Shown: one piece after another, positions 36,086 to 49,375 of the stretch | Position numbering within the stretch: the stretch's first letter is position 1 | How the letters are laid out: every line of letters begins with the position of its first letter | From: Hsuehochloa calcarea | Lineage: Eukaryota; Streptophyta; Magnoliopsida; Poales; Poaceae | Assembly: GCA_036346395.1 (NCBI GenBank) | Contig: CM070594.1 | Coordinates: 30,413,385-30,477,384 of the forward strand | DNA length: 64,000 bases | Direction: 5' to 3' | Position numbers and translations under genes: made by a program | The notes under the pieces: model-generated | Database searches by the model: none | What the model was told of the DNA's origin: nothing | What the model saw: the letters and a program-made list of their open reading frames with translations, nothing else

Positions 36086-36890
36086 ATAACTATTTTTATA
36101 AGTTTAACTCGCTAGAGCTAGGTGGTTCTTCAAACTTCCTCTCCAAGACATCACACAAGACCCGAGCATGTCTTCAAAGGTCTAAATCGTGTGCTCAGAT
36201 CGACCATTTGTCCGAGGGTGAAATGCGCAAAGCATAAGACAAAGTCGGGCCAAGGCACTCGCAGATCGTCCCAAAATTTGGTGCCGAACTTGGCATCACG
36301 ATAAAAATAATAGTCTTAGGCACACCATACAAGCGCACTATCTCTCGCACATAGAGAAGGGGCCAAGTCACTCGCCGAGTTGGTTGTACAGATGGGAATA
36401 AAATGCGCAAACTTGCTGAACTGGTCCACTACAACCCAAATAGCATCCTTCTCTTGCTGTGTGCGAGGTAAACCAACCATAAAATCCATCGAGATATCAT
36501 CCCATGGCCAAACTAGGACCTCCCAAGGCGCAACAACTCATGGCCATTTATGCTCGGCCTTGACTTGCTGACAAACACCACAAGATGCCACATACTGAGT
36601 AATATTAACCTTCATTCTTTTTCACCAAAAATTCCCTTTCAAATACTTATACATCTTGGTCTCGCCAGGATGTACGGTGTATGGAGTACGATGAGCTTCC
36701 CTTAGAATTTCATACTTGACCTGGGACCCCTGTGGTATGCAAAGGCGGCCCTTAAACCGCAACGCGCCAAACTCATCAATGCTGAAATGACATAGCTTGC
36801 CCTCATCGTGACACTTCCTTGCTCGTCAAGCATCGATCATGTCGCAGGCTGCTTCGCGACTCGATCCGAATAGCCGACTCAAGAAGCAAA
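36086..36890 (-). pseudogene. G6 integrase, truncated
   Basis: The piece at 36,195-36,410 reads YVREIVRLYGVPKTIIF, the integrase core block. Upstream, the CC half of the zinc finger and the 'DMKVNI' region are recognisable near 36,560-36,640, and VPQGSQVKYEILREAH-type wording lies near 36,690-36,750. The domain is cut at 36,086 by the G5 LTR, so the C-terminal part is missing. Several frame breaks occur. Confidence 0.8.
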
Positions 36891-37340
36891 CGAAGTTCAA
36901 ATTGCGCGGTGCCCGCAAAATGTAAAGAGATATCCATACGCCAAAATCGTAAATAAGACAACCGAGGGTAGGGGTGTTGCCTTGCGACTCAAAGCATCTC
37001 AGCTATTACATTTGCCTTGCTGGTGATACCGAATGGTGAGATCATAATCTTTTATTAATTCCAACCACCTTCGTTGTCTTAGATTTAAGTCCTTCCGGTA
37101 AATATATACCCGTGCTCTTGTGATCGCTGAATATATCGCAAGATTCACCATACAGTAATGACGCCAAATCTTTACAAAGAAGAACCACTACTGCAAGCTC
37201 TAAATCATGGGTAGGATAATTATGCTCGTGTTTCTTTAGTCGTCTCAAGCATAGGCAATCACCTTGCCATCCTCGCATAAGCACACACCGAGTCCAACTC
37301 GAGATGCATATGAATAAATAGTGAATCGCTACGGGTTCAG
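36891..37340 (-). pseudogene. G6 RNase H, broken
   Basis: The piece at 37,042-37,284 contains LKKHEHNYPTHDLELAVVVL and YGESCDIFSDHKS, a near-canonical gypsy RNase H block. The upstream catalytic start (GLGVCLCEDGKVIAY region) is in another frame. Confidence 0.88.
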
Positions 37341-37842
37341 AAAGGTAAGAATAGGAGCAATACTAACCTTTCCTTCTAAGTCCGTAAACTGCACTCACAC
37401 TCATCCGCCCACCAAACTTGACAACTTTCTCGAGTTAGTTGTGACATCGGTTTGGCAATGATAGAGAAACCTCTACAAAACGCCGGTAATAACCAAATAA
37501 GCCCGAAACTCCTCACCTCCTTGACATTGGTTGGCCTTTTCCATTCTACCACCGTCGAGATCTTGGTAGGATCGATCAAATACCCTCTTGATTAATCACA
37601 TGGCCCAGAACCCAACTTCAAATCCAACTCGCATTTCTTTAGCTTGGCATAAAATTGACTTTCTCTCAAAGTCTCAAGGACAAACCTTAAGTGTTGCTCA
37701 TGATCCTCCTCGGTCTTAGAATAGATCAAGATATCATCAATGAACATCACTACGAAATCATCAAGATACCGATGGAGCATGTTGTTCATTGCTTCCAAGA
37801 AAACAGTATGTGCATTTGTTAGTCCAAAAGGCATAACTTTAT
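37341..37842 (-). pseudogene. G6 reverse transcriptase, C-terminal half
   Basis: The minus frame 37,592-37,842 carries VMPFGLTNAHTVFLEAMNNM, YLDDFVVMFIDDILIYSKTE and LRESQFYAKLKKCE, with the catalytic aspartate pair intact. The next piece (37,376-37,579) has KISTVVEWKRPTNVKEVRSF, the connection domain. The frame ends at 37,842 where S2 begins, and the N-terminal half is not found to the right of S2. Confidence 0.9.
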
Positions 37843-40650
37843 TGTCGAACCCAGGAACGAAGGATCCCGAATTCACTACGTTTACACACTAGTCCAGGAT
37901 TTCTAGTGTACACAGTCTCACAAATAGTGTTATCACAATCATATCAAGCGCTTTATTAATAAAGAACAGAGTTTATTACAAAATGGGTCTGAGGCCAAAT
38001 AACAAAGGACAGCGGAAGCAAATAGGTAGTAGGCCACACGATGCACCACATGCAATCGTCTGGAGGCGTAGCCTAAACGTCTGGGTCCTTACCATCTAGA
38101 TAGTAGTCTTCTCCTGAATAATAATATTCAGCAAGGATGAGCACAACTACCGTGCTCGCAAATTACACCCAATACATAATTTAGAATGCATACATAAGTA
38201 AACCAAGGAAGGTTGTAAGGGTTTATTTGCATAAATCAGTATTTTAAATTTTAAATAATCATACTAAGTTTCAAGGCATATTTTTAATCCATAGCTTAAA
38301 ATTAGATTTTTAATTAACAATTTTAAAGTGAATAACCTCCATATGAAACATGGTGATGGATATCCTCCTATCATATAGCTAACCGCCCAATTTTACCACA
38401 AAGATTAACAATCCTAAAACATGTACAAAATCATTTTAAAACCAAAAAAGTCTAACTTAGAGTGGCTTTCTCAAGATGTCCATGACCGTGGACACGGCTA
38501 TTCGAATAGTTTTACACTCTACAGAGGTTATACAAACTTTACCCACAAGAGATAATCAACTTTATGGTCCGTCTCGACACACTTCCATAGGTGTGCTAAT
38601 AAGTGATTATCACGAGGCCTTTACAATGCGTCATTCCAAATTAGCCATACCCGCTAAGGTTTCACTTCCATTGGGTTAACCACCCACCGGAACCCCTGCG
38701 CCAAGTGGGAATACTGTCTAACCGACACCCACACACCAAAAATGGCACAACTAACAAAGGAGTGTTGTAATTATTCACCCTAGCCTCGTCCCATTCTAGG
38801 CTTGTGGAAGTACGGTGGAGCTTTGCAAGATACTACTCAAGACCTGTCCTTAATTGACTTGGGCAACTTCCAAAATAACCCCTGTGCATAAACCTCGCAC
38901 CCACCTTGCATCCATTCTCGCCAAGTCCAAACCCATTTTTTACTTTTATTTTTCAAAGACAATTGCAAAATCTACCAAGACAAAACAATGTCATAGGCTT
39001 TTAATCAATATTTGCTATTTTGGCTAAAAATTTCCCAAAATCAAATTTTTGTGATCTAAGCAATGTCTAAGTACATTTGTATTTTCAAATCTTATTTGAC
39101 TAAGGTGACACGGAATGATGATTCAACATTCAAATTTGGCTATACAAGGGAATTGGATTAACTAAACATTAAAACAGAATTTAAAATAATCAGATAAAAT
39201 TATGCATGCAATAATAATTTAAAATAGAATTAAATAATTTGAAATACTATGGTCAAAATGATCAATGGTGTAACTTGTCTTGCTCAAACTCTTGGTATTC
39301 TACTTCTTCAACAGGTCGAACTCTCCAAGTCACAAAGTCCATACGCTGAAAATAAGCCAAATTCAAATAAATTCAAATAAAATACAAAAATTCAAATGAA
39401 TATTCCAATTAACTCCAAATAAAATAATTTTGGTTTAGTTAACTAAATCTTAACTTTATACAAATTTAGAAATTTGATTCATCTAAATCGAGTTCGTATG
39501 AAGAAATACGAGCTCCTGAAAGTTTTAAATTGAAAGTGAATCCTAAATAATGAAATTCCGAATTTCCCAAATTATTTTTCTAAAGGAAATTCAATTTATT
39601 GCGTCACGCACGGACATGAGCCTCTCGAGTCATGGACTAGGTCCACGGAAGGCACGAGTCCACGCGGACTCGGCCATAGCACAGACGAAGGGGAAAATGC
39701 CGGGCGCTGCCACACGCCGGGCGCCACGCATGTAGATGTATCGAGGTGGCACCGAGATGGAGCTGACGTGGCTGAGCCACGTCGGTCCGAGGCCGGTGGT
39801 GCTCCGGTGATGGCCGGGCGCGCGCTTACGCCGGGCGAGGTGTAAGGAGATGCGCAAAGAGAGAGGGCGAGATGTCAACCTAGTGCGCTACCTGCGCGGA
39901 GGGACACCGCGAATGGTCGCCGCCGAGAGAGGAGCGGCGGCGAGGTTCGGTCGACGGTGGCGACGTAGCACCCTCTGTCTCCTGGCGAAGCGAAGGGGTG
40001 CACGAGGGTCACAACGACGAGGTGATGCTGTGGTCGAGGTGGTCGGAGGAGACCGACGGACCGAATAGGAGAAGAACGAGGCTTCTACTGTAGCGAAAAC
40101 TCAAAGTGCGGGCGCACGAGAGCGAATGGGATGAGGAGAGTCGGGCGTTGGAGTGAGTGAGAGAGGCTCTCCGGTGCTCCCTTTATAGGGTGAGGGAGGT
40201 CGAAGGTGGAGATCGTGGCGCCAAGGACACGGCGGCCTCGCGAACGGCCGCATGAATGCACACGATCAAAGGATGTAACGACCGGGATGAGTGCGGAGGT
40301 TACTACTGAATTACATGCGCATGATTGCGAGAAGAATCCAGGAAAGAAACGGAGAATTGATGAAGCTCTAATGCACGGTAATGGTGGTCGGCGCGGAGTC
40401 GGAGGAAGAAGGGGTCTGAGAAGATGGCACTACGGACGGGCCCACTTGTCCGCGGAATGAACTGGTCGGGCGAGTGATGGTCGCTCAATTTTGATCGGAT
40501 GGTCCGCAATGACAACGCTGGGAAGAACTAGCTCGCACGCGAGAACAAAGGCCGGTTGGGACGATTCGCCCAAGATCGGCCGAGAAATTTTACTCCTTTT
40601 CTAATTTAAATAAACCTAGAAATTCAAAAAGGCTTTAGAAAATTGCAAGT
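37843..40650 (-). mobile_element. S2: LTR-like insertion of about 2.8 kb
   Basis: Begins with TG (tgtcgaaccc) inside the G6 RT. On the minus strand this end is GGGTTCGACA, a typical LTR 3' end. A minus TATA box (CACCCTATAAAGGG) lies at about 40,175-40,190 beside a GC-rich tract (39,600-40,560). The rest is AT-rich and non-coding. The right end is approximate ('attgca' near 40,650). No primer site or polypurine tract adjoins, so it is a solo LTR or fragment. The G6 RT does not resume beyond it, so a deletion accompanied or followed the insertion. Confidence 0.55.
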
Positions 40651-40862
40651 AAAATCTAAATCGTAGGAGGAGCCGCATGCACCTGCTTACGGTTGTTGAA
40701 CCTCTCTAAAGTTCCCAAGTAAAGCGGCCGATGCGCCCTAAGCGCCGAATCGGATGAGTGGTCAAGCAACCTCCTCACCACCCCACCAACGGCCTCTCAC
40801 CAGAGATGAGGACGCAACCGAACCGTGTCAACAACCACGCCACGCCCCTACCTCTCACCATT
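40651..40862 (-). pseudogene. G6 gag N-terminal remnant (tentative)
   Basis: A minus translation from about 40,862 gives MVRGRGVAWLLTR, resembling the basic gag head of G1 (MARSGRGAS). It is soon out of frame. Position between S2 and the G6 leader is the main support. Confidence 0.4.
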
Positions 40863-41049
40863 TCAACACCAAAGACAATAAGCTAACCACTTATCCTTAG
40901 AACAAACAAAGATAGTAATACCATATCAATTCAATACAGAGCCAACATAGTGAAACATATTATCAAAATCGCAGATGCAATGGATTTCCAATTTCCACCT
41001 ACTATGAACAAAGGTGTCAATTTAATATTTCTAACTACCACGGACCTAA
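40863..41049 (-). other. G6 leader
   Basis: AT-rich stretch ahead of the primer site. It shares 'caaaggtgt(c/t)aatttaat' and 'accacggacctaaa' with the H leader at 62,920-62,967, tying G6 and H to one family. Confidence 0.65.
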
Positions 41050-41065
41050 AACCCACTCGATACCA
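41050..41065 (-). promoter_or_regulatory. G6 primer-binding site, tRNA-Met type with one base missing
   Basis: The minus strand reads TGGTATCGAGTGGG, the tRNA-Met site lacking the A of CAG. Confidence 0.8.
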
Positions 41066-41067
41066 AT

Positions 41068-43237
41068 CAGAACACTCCAATTTAGCACGAGCCTAGGATC
41101 TTACTAAAACAACAAGAAAGTAGTTAAAATCTCGATTACAATTTTAAAACTTAAGTCATTACACTAAATTTCGACAAAGATCTCCTTCGCCTAGTTAACT
41201 AAACCAGAATCGTGGTCGATTAACACTATTATTAACAATGAGCTTAAACATCCATCTCACATCGTAAGCATAAACGACTTCAATGAAAATACCATAATTA
41301 ACTCCATTACAAAATTTCAAAAGGCAAGGATGCATATCCAAAAAAACAACCTAGTGGTAAGTCAAATATTAAGCAAATATAGTCTAATTTATTCTTTCAT
41401 GTATGTTCGTGAAAGTATGCGACTAATCAACTCACTAGCCCATCCCTATGCATGTCGACCGCGCAAGAGGTACCTAAAATAACAATAACAAACAAGCGTG
41501 AGTCCATGACTCAGCAAAGTACGGCAGGAATAATAAACAGTGTAGCAAAAATAGCCAATGAAGAAAATAAGTATTCACAATAACATCCGTAAGAAACCAA
41601 AAATCATCCACTTATGATTGAATGCAATGCATATGACAAAATACTTCATCTCTCTTCTTTGCAATTATCGTAATGACGAGTATTGCATCCGTCAATGCAT
41701 ACTCAAGCTCGTGCTCTCAAAGAACAAGGACCTCAAGCCCACACTCCACGAAAAGCGGGACTCATGCCTATCCAATACATGACAGGACCTCAAAAGAAGC
41801 TACCATGTAGTCCAAGCTTCAAGAATGAATGACATGATGCAATTTGAACGTCGCAATATCAATACATCATGAGAGCACGATAATAAACATCAATAGCATA
41901 GTAGAAATCCTCATAAGTAAACCATGGTGTAGATTGTGAAGGATGCAAACCAAGTCATTCATTACTATGTGTACTTGCATCAACCGTATGAAGTTTGATG
42001 ATGTGAAAAGGGTGTTGCCCCTAACCCCACCACCGCTTGAACATTTTAACAATTCTAGTAAAAGAGTAATTCGACAAGGCATTGCTCAAAACAATTATCG
42101 ACAAGATACGCCCTAACGCAGCCCAAAACATCAACTACTATAAACAACAAACCGTCCGAGAATGGGACACCCACTTTAAAAATTATAACTTTCTATAGGT
42201 TAACCAAATTTAGTGATCTTTAATCCTCGAAAGACCTCCAAAAATGTGATCTTTCGCCTCGAAAGCCTACGAAAACATCTACAACTATCGTGTTGGTGTA
42301 ATCCTCTAAAAAATTCATTATCTAACTCCTATTGACCAATTTCTACGATCTGTCAGAATCCCGACAGAAACCTGGAACAACAACAATGCAAAATTCATAA
42401 CTCGAGATAACCAACTCCAAATTAAGTGATCCAGGACTCTATGCAAATATAATAAAATTATCTATAATAACCTAGTGGGCGAGATTCTCTAATTCTACCA
42501 TAAACATGATCTAATCTATAATTGAAATCTTAAAGTCAGAACCGGACGATTTGAAAGAACAGCAGTACAAGAAAACTCTGTATTTTTTGAATGTCTTATC
42601 CAAAATTTATTATCTTTATCAATCTAGAAATCTAATAAAATTTTCCACGAAAGCTGTGTTGCGAGACTCCCCTGAATCGGCCATTATCTAAACCTAATCT
42701 ATTAAACAAGGCGACTGCTGTAATCTCTTTAGAATCTCTCGATCGCACTAAAGAATCTAACGATCTCCCAAACCGCAACTCCGAATTTAGTGATCTCAGA
42801 CTCTATGGAAAGCTAAGAACAAGCCCCACAACTCTCTAGGAGACCCTATCCTCGGATTCGAGGTTAACTATGCAAATAATGATGAGCAAGCCGAGTTCAG
42901 ACATCGACCTGATTAGCACCCGACAAAGCAAGAACGAGGATGCACCAATGGAGGGAAACCGCGTGGAGAGTCACTGACCAGGGGTGATGGCCTTGGGGAA
43001 GGGGTGTGCAAGGAAGAGGGAGAGGTGCCAGGGCGGTTGCTATGGGGGAGGGGTGGCGACAGGGGGAAAGGGGTGGCGGCTAGGGTTTAGGAGGGAGTGA
43101 CGCCCCATGCCCGGCCCCACTTGACCTCCCGGCCATGGCCCGAGGCCAGTTGGTGAATTTTTTATAAAAAAACCTGCATAAAATTGTTATTCTCTCGTGT
43201 TCTTGCTTTCTTTCTTTACAAACAATCGGGTATTACA
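41068..43237 (-). repeat. G6 5' LTR (2.2 kb)
   Basis: Begins next to the primer site (LTR start written 'cagaacac' where related LTRs have 'ctgtaacac') and ends 'tattaca'. It shares the overall plan of the G1 and H LTRs, including a 'gcgtgagtccatgactcagc' motif near 41,495 and a GC-rich patch at 42,940-43,140. Confidence 0.78.
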
Positions 43238-43683
43238 CCTCCCTACCCCTACGCCGCCTCCTCCCTTCCCCAACGCCTCGCCACTCCTCCCCGATGCGGC
43301 CTCCTCCTCCCGACGCCGATGCCGCTGCTTGATGATTTTTGGTCGCTTACTCTCAATGTAATCCGTATTTCAACGGAAAAGGTTTTGATACACATTCTCA
43401 AATTTTGGATGTGTGTTGTTCTAATGTTCTTGATGATGATCGTGAACTCGACCGGGCTATTACGACGCCGACAATGTCAAGTTCGGTTCCGGCGGTGTGC
43501 GCCGACCGAAGGAGCATTTGTTGTTGAGATGGCTAAAACTTCAAGATAGTTTAGTTTTCGCTTGTCGGGTTCGTAGTAACGTGAGGAAGGAAGTTTTTCT
43601 TTTGTTTGTCACTCAAACCGCTGCCTCAGAGTGACTATGTACATCTTGCAAGGACAAGATAATTGTATCATATATGATCGAAT
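43238..43683. other. Orphan segment between G6 and H
   Basis: 446 bp that belongs to neither element. It opens with a GC-rich, pyrimidine-rich stretch and then has two overlapping plus frames (43,184-43,549, 43,339-43,527) with no motif I recognise. It could be the older DNA into which G6 and H inserted, or another element's remnant. Confidence 0.5.
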
Positions 43684-46092
43684 TGTAACACCTCGCTATT
43701 CGAAGCCAAGATGTCACGCAAAACTATCAAACTACTAAGAATAGCATTAAAGCCGGATTATACAGATTCAATCAACAATAATTTCTAAAGAATGACAATA
43801 AACGATCACCGATTCATGGAAAAGAATGGATAAACAGATATAATACCACGAATACCAAGCAATACCAAAGTTGGATTATTACAAATCTGAAAATTTATTT
43901 AACAAGTTGGCTTGACTGAAAGGTAATAATAATTATTCTTGTTGGATAAAAGTAAAGTGCAAGCAGTCAACTACCCCACCAAATCACCTTGTCTTCTCCT
44001 CAATTACCTAATTAAAACATACAAAGCAAGGGTGAGTCAAGACTCAAAGTACATACAAGAATAATCAAACATAGAGTGGACAACACAATCCAGCTTGAAT
44101 TACGAACAAATCTTGGAACACATATATGATTGAATGGAATGAATACATGAATGGATGGAATGAAAGAATGCATTGAAGGAATGGACTTATCGATCGATAT
44201 ACCAGATAGCGAGTGATACACCCGTCAAGAAATCACTTAAGCCCGATTTCAAAAAGCACGCGGATCCAATCACCGTGATGAAGAACGTTTATACGGTGTC
44301 CAAGTTGCCACATTGAATGGTGGTCAACACTACCCACATTGGAATGGTGGGTTTTCAAATGCCCATGCTGAAATTGATGGGTCTCTCAAATGCCCATACT
44401 GGAATTGATGGGACTTACAAAAAATAATCCACTTCCGTGGTCATAATGAATTTTATGAATGAACATGATGATTTCTCATGGTATGAATGAATATCACACA
44501 TTAGTGGAAAAGACACATGGCATTCAACAACATATGTAAACAAGTATAAGTATGTATTCACGCACAACATAATGTACCAATAAGGCCACACTAGTCACTT
44601 GCAGTATATCAACATCATGAACAAAGCACAAGAACATTCATGTAAACAACATATCATTATGCATTCTTTGAATTCAACACCGCTAACATACAAGATTTGC
44701 CTTTCGTTGTGACTCGTTAGTAGGCAACGGAGGTATTCCCACACATGATGCCTCGCCGCCTACACAGGCTTGTTTCCAAAATAAGAACAACGATATAACA
44801 CTACTACCGGTGTTCTACAATAACCCCTGACTATCCAATATACCGCATAGACCCAAAATGAAAAAATAAACTATTCAAATTGATTTCAGCCCTTCCGAGC
44901 AGCGGTACGAGAAAATTCACCATTAATTATCTGTAACTCTAAAAGACCTGAAACCAGTGCTCACTGAATCTTAACAGATCAGGCTACAAAACACTAGTTG
45001 GCGGAATCCCCTGATTCGGTCAAAACAGAGGGCTAATTATCAGCTACACACAACCCATCTACGTCTGTCCAGAATACAGATCAGAGATAAAGAAAACGGC
45101 GTACCTTTCAACCTATTGATCCAATGAGAATGATTCTTATCAGCTTGGAAAGATAATTTTAAGGGATAAAATAACTTAGTTGGGTGAAGGTTCTGATTCG
45201 CACCTAATTTGAACAAAACCGAGGGACAAACCCATCGACCTCGCCAGATGCAGACCGGACAGTTCATAATAAAAAAATTCATATCTCTCAAACTACAGAT
45301 CGGATTTTCCTGATCTCGATGCCAAAAGAAAGCTAACCTTCCCAGGAATAAAACTCTAGAAGGGCAAAACCCCAGATTCGTCCTCTACAGAGTCTAAACA
45401 ATAGATGAAAACACTAACATTTATCTGCCCGTAATTGTAACAGTGGTAAAGAAAATATCATAACTTTCATTATACAGATCCAATGGAGATTATATTTATC
45501 AGCTTTGAAATATAATTTAAAGGGCTACAATAACTTTTTGGGTGGAGGTTCTGAAAATGCCTCTAACTAAATCAAACGTAGGATCAAGCCGATAGATCTT
45601 TCTCGCCGACAGCATGTAACAGCACGCACTAAAAATCATATCTCCTAAACCGTAAGGCGGAATCACGTGATCTCGTGGATATGGAAAGCTAAGAACAATA
45701 CCTACAACTTTCTAAGAGATGGACAGGACAGAAAACGAACGTATCTTACCAAAAATCGATGTACAAGGCGGTGCACAGAAGGGGAAGGGGGCGCGGCTCT
45801 AAAGGGGGAGGGGAGAGAAATGTGGAGTTTAGGTTTGGGGGTGGGAACCCCTCTTATGGCTGGCCACCACATGGGCCCTCCTGGGCCGTGGCCTGTGCCC
45901 AGTTCTGTGGAAATCACGAAAACCCCCCGTGAAAAGATGATTCTCGTTTTTCGATTAGCTCCTCTTCCAAACATTTTCTAATAAGTCAATCACCTTCGGT
46001 ATTACATTCTACCCCTTAACGAATTCGACTCAATTCTAACCGCAACTAATACCGTAACGAATTTCAAGGAGTTGAATTCAACGGATTTAACA
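43684..46092 (-). repeat. H 3' LTR (2.4 kb)
   Basis: Starts tgtaacacctcgctattcg and ends ggatttaaca. The first 455 bp match the H 5' LTR at 62,986-63,440 almost base for base. It is flanked on the left by CGAAT (43,679-43,683), a possible target site. Related to the G1 and G6 LTRs. No clear polypurine tract adjoins the right end, which is the main weakness of this boundary. Confidence 0.82.
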
Positions 46093-49000
46093 TGTACCGT
46101 AAACAAACGAAGTTCGATATCGCCAAGCATGCGAGACTCTATCTCCCAAGTAGCCTCTCTCTAATAGAGAAACCACAAAGCAAAGATGTGAAGCGACGCC
46201 CGACCTAACAATCAACTTGAACTTTCTAGGTACACTCATCGTAAGAGGATCAAGGTAAGACCTTACTCGATGGTCAACGTGTTTAACTTAATCTCAAACT
46301 TTGAATGGTCCTGCCGCTCCTCAAGACCAAAGACGCACCTTACGCTATGCATTTCGCAGATGTACCCGTGACGGCCGGCGATAAGCCGCCTTCCTAATTT
46401 CTTCATCACGAAATGAAGAGAATCCAACCAAAAATAGAGAGTTCTCATCGCAACCACGCAATCTTAACACTTCACCAAAAGGTTAAATCCCAAATGTGAC
46501 AATTCATCAAGAAAGCAATTCCACTTCCAATGAATCAATTTGCGAAAGAACACCACTTAAACTAAAAGAGAAATTTGCTTGAATACTCAAATCAAATATT
46601 TTTTTTCCGATCGAACTGAAAGATTCACCATGCCAACACGCCCCAACTCAAAGTGCGTAAAACACTTATCAACAAAGACAAAACGCAAACGAGAAGCAAG
46701 GAAACGATCATTTTCCAAGAAAACATCATTTCTTCCGCTCTCTCTTCGAGGAGTAAAACTTCTCTCCAATATTGGAATTAATTCATCGCATACCACATGA
46801 GCTTAAACCTTTAATTGAACATGCTCAAATTATACTCAAACTAAAACACGCCAACCACACCATTGTGGAGAGACTCTATTGAATTATTCAATACTCTAGG
46901 CATCTCGCTCTACTATTCAACATTAATTTGATTAAAGGCACCCATAGCGCCACAGATAGATACCACACAATCATATTACCTCAAATTTTCAAGAACAACT
47001 CGTAATCACAAGACACATGCTAATGTACTACTTCAAAAGGGTTCTAGCATAAACATACTCGGGAAACCCATTTACTCCACTCTCTCTACACACAATCAGT
47101 AGGTGACCAAAGGTCTAGCATAAACGAATGCAAAGCCCAGATTTAACTTCCAAAACCTCTACAACAGATTGCTCTTATAACTGATAGTTAAATCATCGAA
47201 TTAAATCTCTAACATTCCCACAATTCTAACAAACTCACTCATTGACATCATCAGAAATCACCCACACCATCTCGCAATGCTATCCAATTGCGTTACTCTA
47301 TAAATTCAATCAAGGTTTCCATACCTCCGATAATCACCAACCTTTCAATCCTGAATTGAAGTTCTGGAATTTTACTATACCTGTGTTAATCACCAGAACA
47401 CTTTTCAGACTTACTTCGAAGTCAAACATCTCAGGTGAATCAATTTCCCTCCAAGGGATACAGATCAAAACCATTTCACATTCTACTACTCCTCCGATAA
47501 CTTGGTAGCAAAGTATCATTGCTACGATTACTCATCCACCACCCAACAGTTGCCAAACTTTCACCTTGCAAACAGTTCGCAACACAAAACTGTGATCCTT
47601 TCTCAAAAGGAAGAGGCGAACAAAAAACAAGTTCATTCATACAGGAAAGCGTTGCTCACCACGGCGGCCAAGAAACCAAAAGAAATATTCTGGTAAAGGT
47701 GATCTTGGAAAACGAAAACTAAGTTCGTGGTTGAGGGAACACATTCCTCAGAAGATAATAGCAAATAACAACCGATAAGGAAACGGCATTACGATTGAAA
47801 CTCGAAATCTTTTGAGTGAAAAGGGCAAAAAATTTAGGCAATGAACTCATTGAACATAGGTGGAGTCCACAATTGAAAACATGTGCCTCACAAGAAGAGA
47901 ATGTCGGATCTTTACAGATAAGAACAACAAGCATTCAAGATCAAAACGCTCACATCATCAAGAACCATTATAACTCGCAACAAATCATTTTACGTGGCAA
48001 ACTTCGCTTATCATAATAAACTGGACCTCCAATAGGTCATGAACACAAAACTCAAATTGAATCATTTTGGAAACATCAAGAAAGGTGGTCAAACTTCTTC
48101 TTTCTATAAAAGAATCAACCTTACCCTCACATTACCGATCGTGTCAATAAACCTTCTAAAGGAAACATGACAAATCGGGTCATAAAATTTTCAAAGATCA
48201 AATGGAATTGTAGTAACAACTTGTTCTAGAAAACAATTCTGGTACGAAAACCACAAAGTTGAACAAACGTCACACCCAGCACTACAAAACTCTAGAGAAA
48301 GGGGGTTTCGACACTTTTCTTTTCAAAGGAGGTTCTAAACTCCAACACTCCAAATATTCCAAAGAAATGAACATAGTCAAATTTCTTCAATGAACTTTGT
48401 GAAAGGAAATTTGCATTCTCCGAACTGTCAAACGGATAACCGAGCTGCCCTTATCAACAAGAGAGATAGGGCTAACATAAAGAGAACGATCTTGTCAATA
48501 ATAACGTTCACAAACAACAATGAGAGCTCAAGAATGTAAAGGCAAGAAAATTTTTTCGAAAAACAAATAGGGTCTAATAGAAACCCGTAGCCCACAATCT
48601 TTGTTTGGGTGCAACCCCGACTTAAGCATAACCAAGCCCTCTAAAAGGGTTTTAACACTTTCTTCGTAAAAGAGATGCATCAAATTTCAACAAGCAGAGG
48701 GTTCCAAAAGGAATACATTGAGCCAATGCTTTCTCGTGTTAACGATCTTGCAACAAGAATTCTCATTAGGCAAACCATCAAACGAGTAAATGAGTCGCTT
48801 TTTCCAATGAGAAAGAAAGAACAACCATGAAAATATCAATGTTGCCAATTTACAAAGATCATTCGTAGTAAAACAATTCGACAATCAAAAACAATAATGT
48901 TTTCGGAGTACCATTAAAGGCCTATTTAAACTCGTCTACCAAAATCATGAACCCAAGAGAAATTCATCAATCGCCACCGGACAAGAATTTGTCAAATTCA

Positions 49001-49375
49001 AAAATCAAGGAAGAGAACGACTTACTAAAGCAAATTTCAAGAGAAATATGTAAGATCAATACACACTTAATAAAGAACTTGCAAAAGAAATCTTCCAATA
49101 CCGAGATTCCAAACGAACGAATGAGTTAAACTTCTCCAACAAGGGTAAAACATGTCTTTTGTGAAAAGATAAATCTTGCAATGGAACTATGCCCACGTGG
49201 AGCAGAAATTTCACAATAATCGAAAGAACACCAATTGGTTCAAAGAACGGTCAGAAACCGACGGGGCTTGCTATTACATTAACCCCAAATTCAAAAGATT
49301 TTCACGAATTGCCAGAAACTACAACCAGAAAACCAGATACCAGTTCTAGAAAGGCAACCAGTTCATCAATGAGCT
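46093..49375 (-). mobile_element. H internal region, main part (LARD-like, non-coding)
   Basis: H is a non-autonomous LTR element: 3' LTR 43,684-46,092, interior 46,093-49,375 plus 62,587-62,985 (about 3.7 kb after removing G3), and 5' LTR from 62,986. No gag or pol motif is present in any frame. Size, non-coding interior and relationship to an autonomous gypsy family fit the large retrotransposon derivative (LARD) class. Small frames exist, for example 48,947-49,129 (plus, 60 codons, same peptide as in block A). The G3 insertion site GAGCT is at 49,371-49,375. Confidence 0.78.

Noticed and set aside
39600..40560. GC-rich tract with plus frames, possibly a CpG-island promoter or host gene
   Set aside because: It lies inside S2 next to a minus-strand TATA box, the frames are short and without motifs, and G1-type LTRs have similar GC-rich patches.
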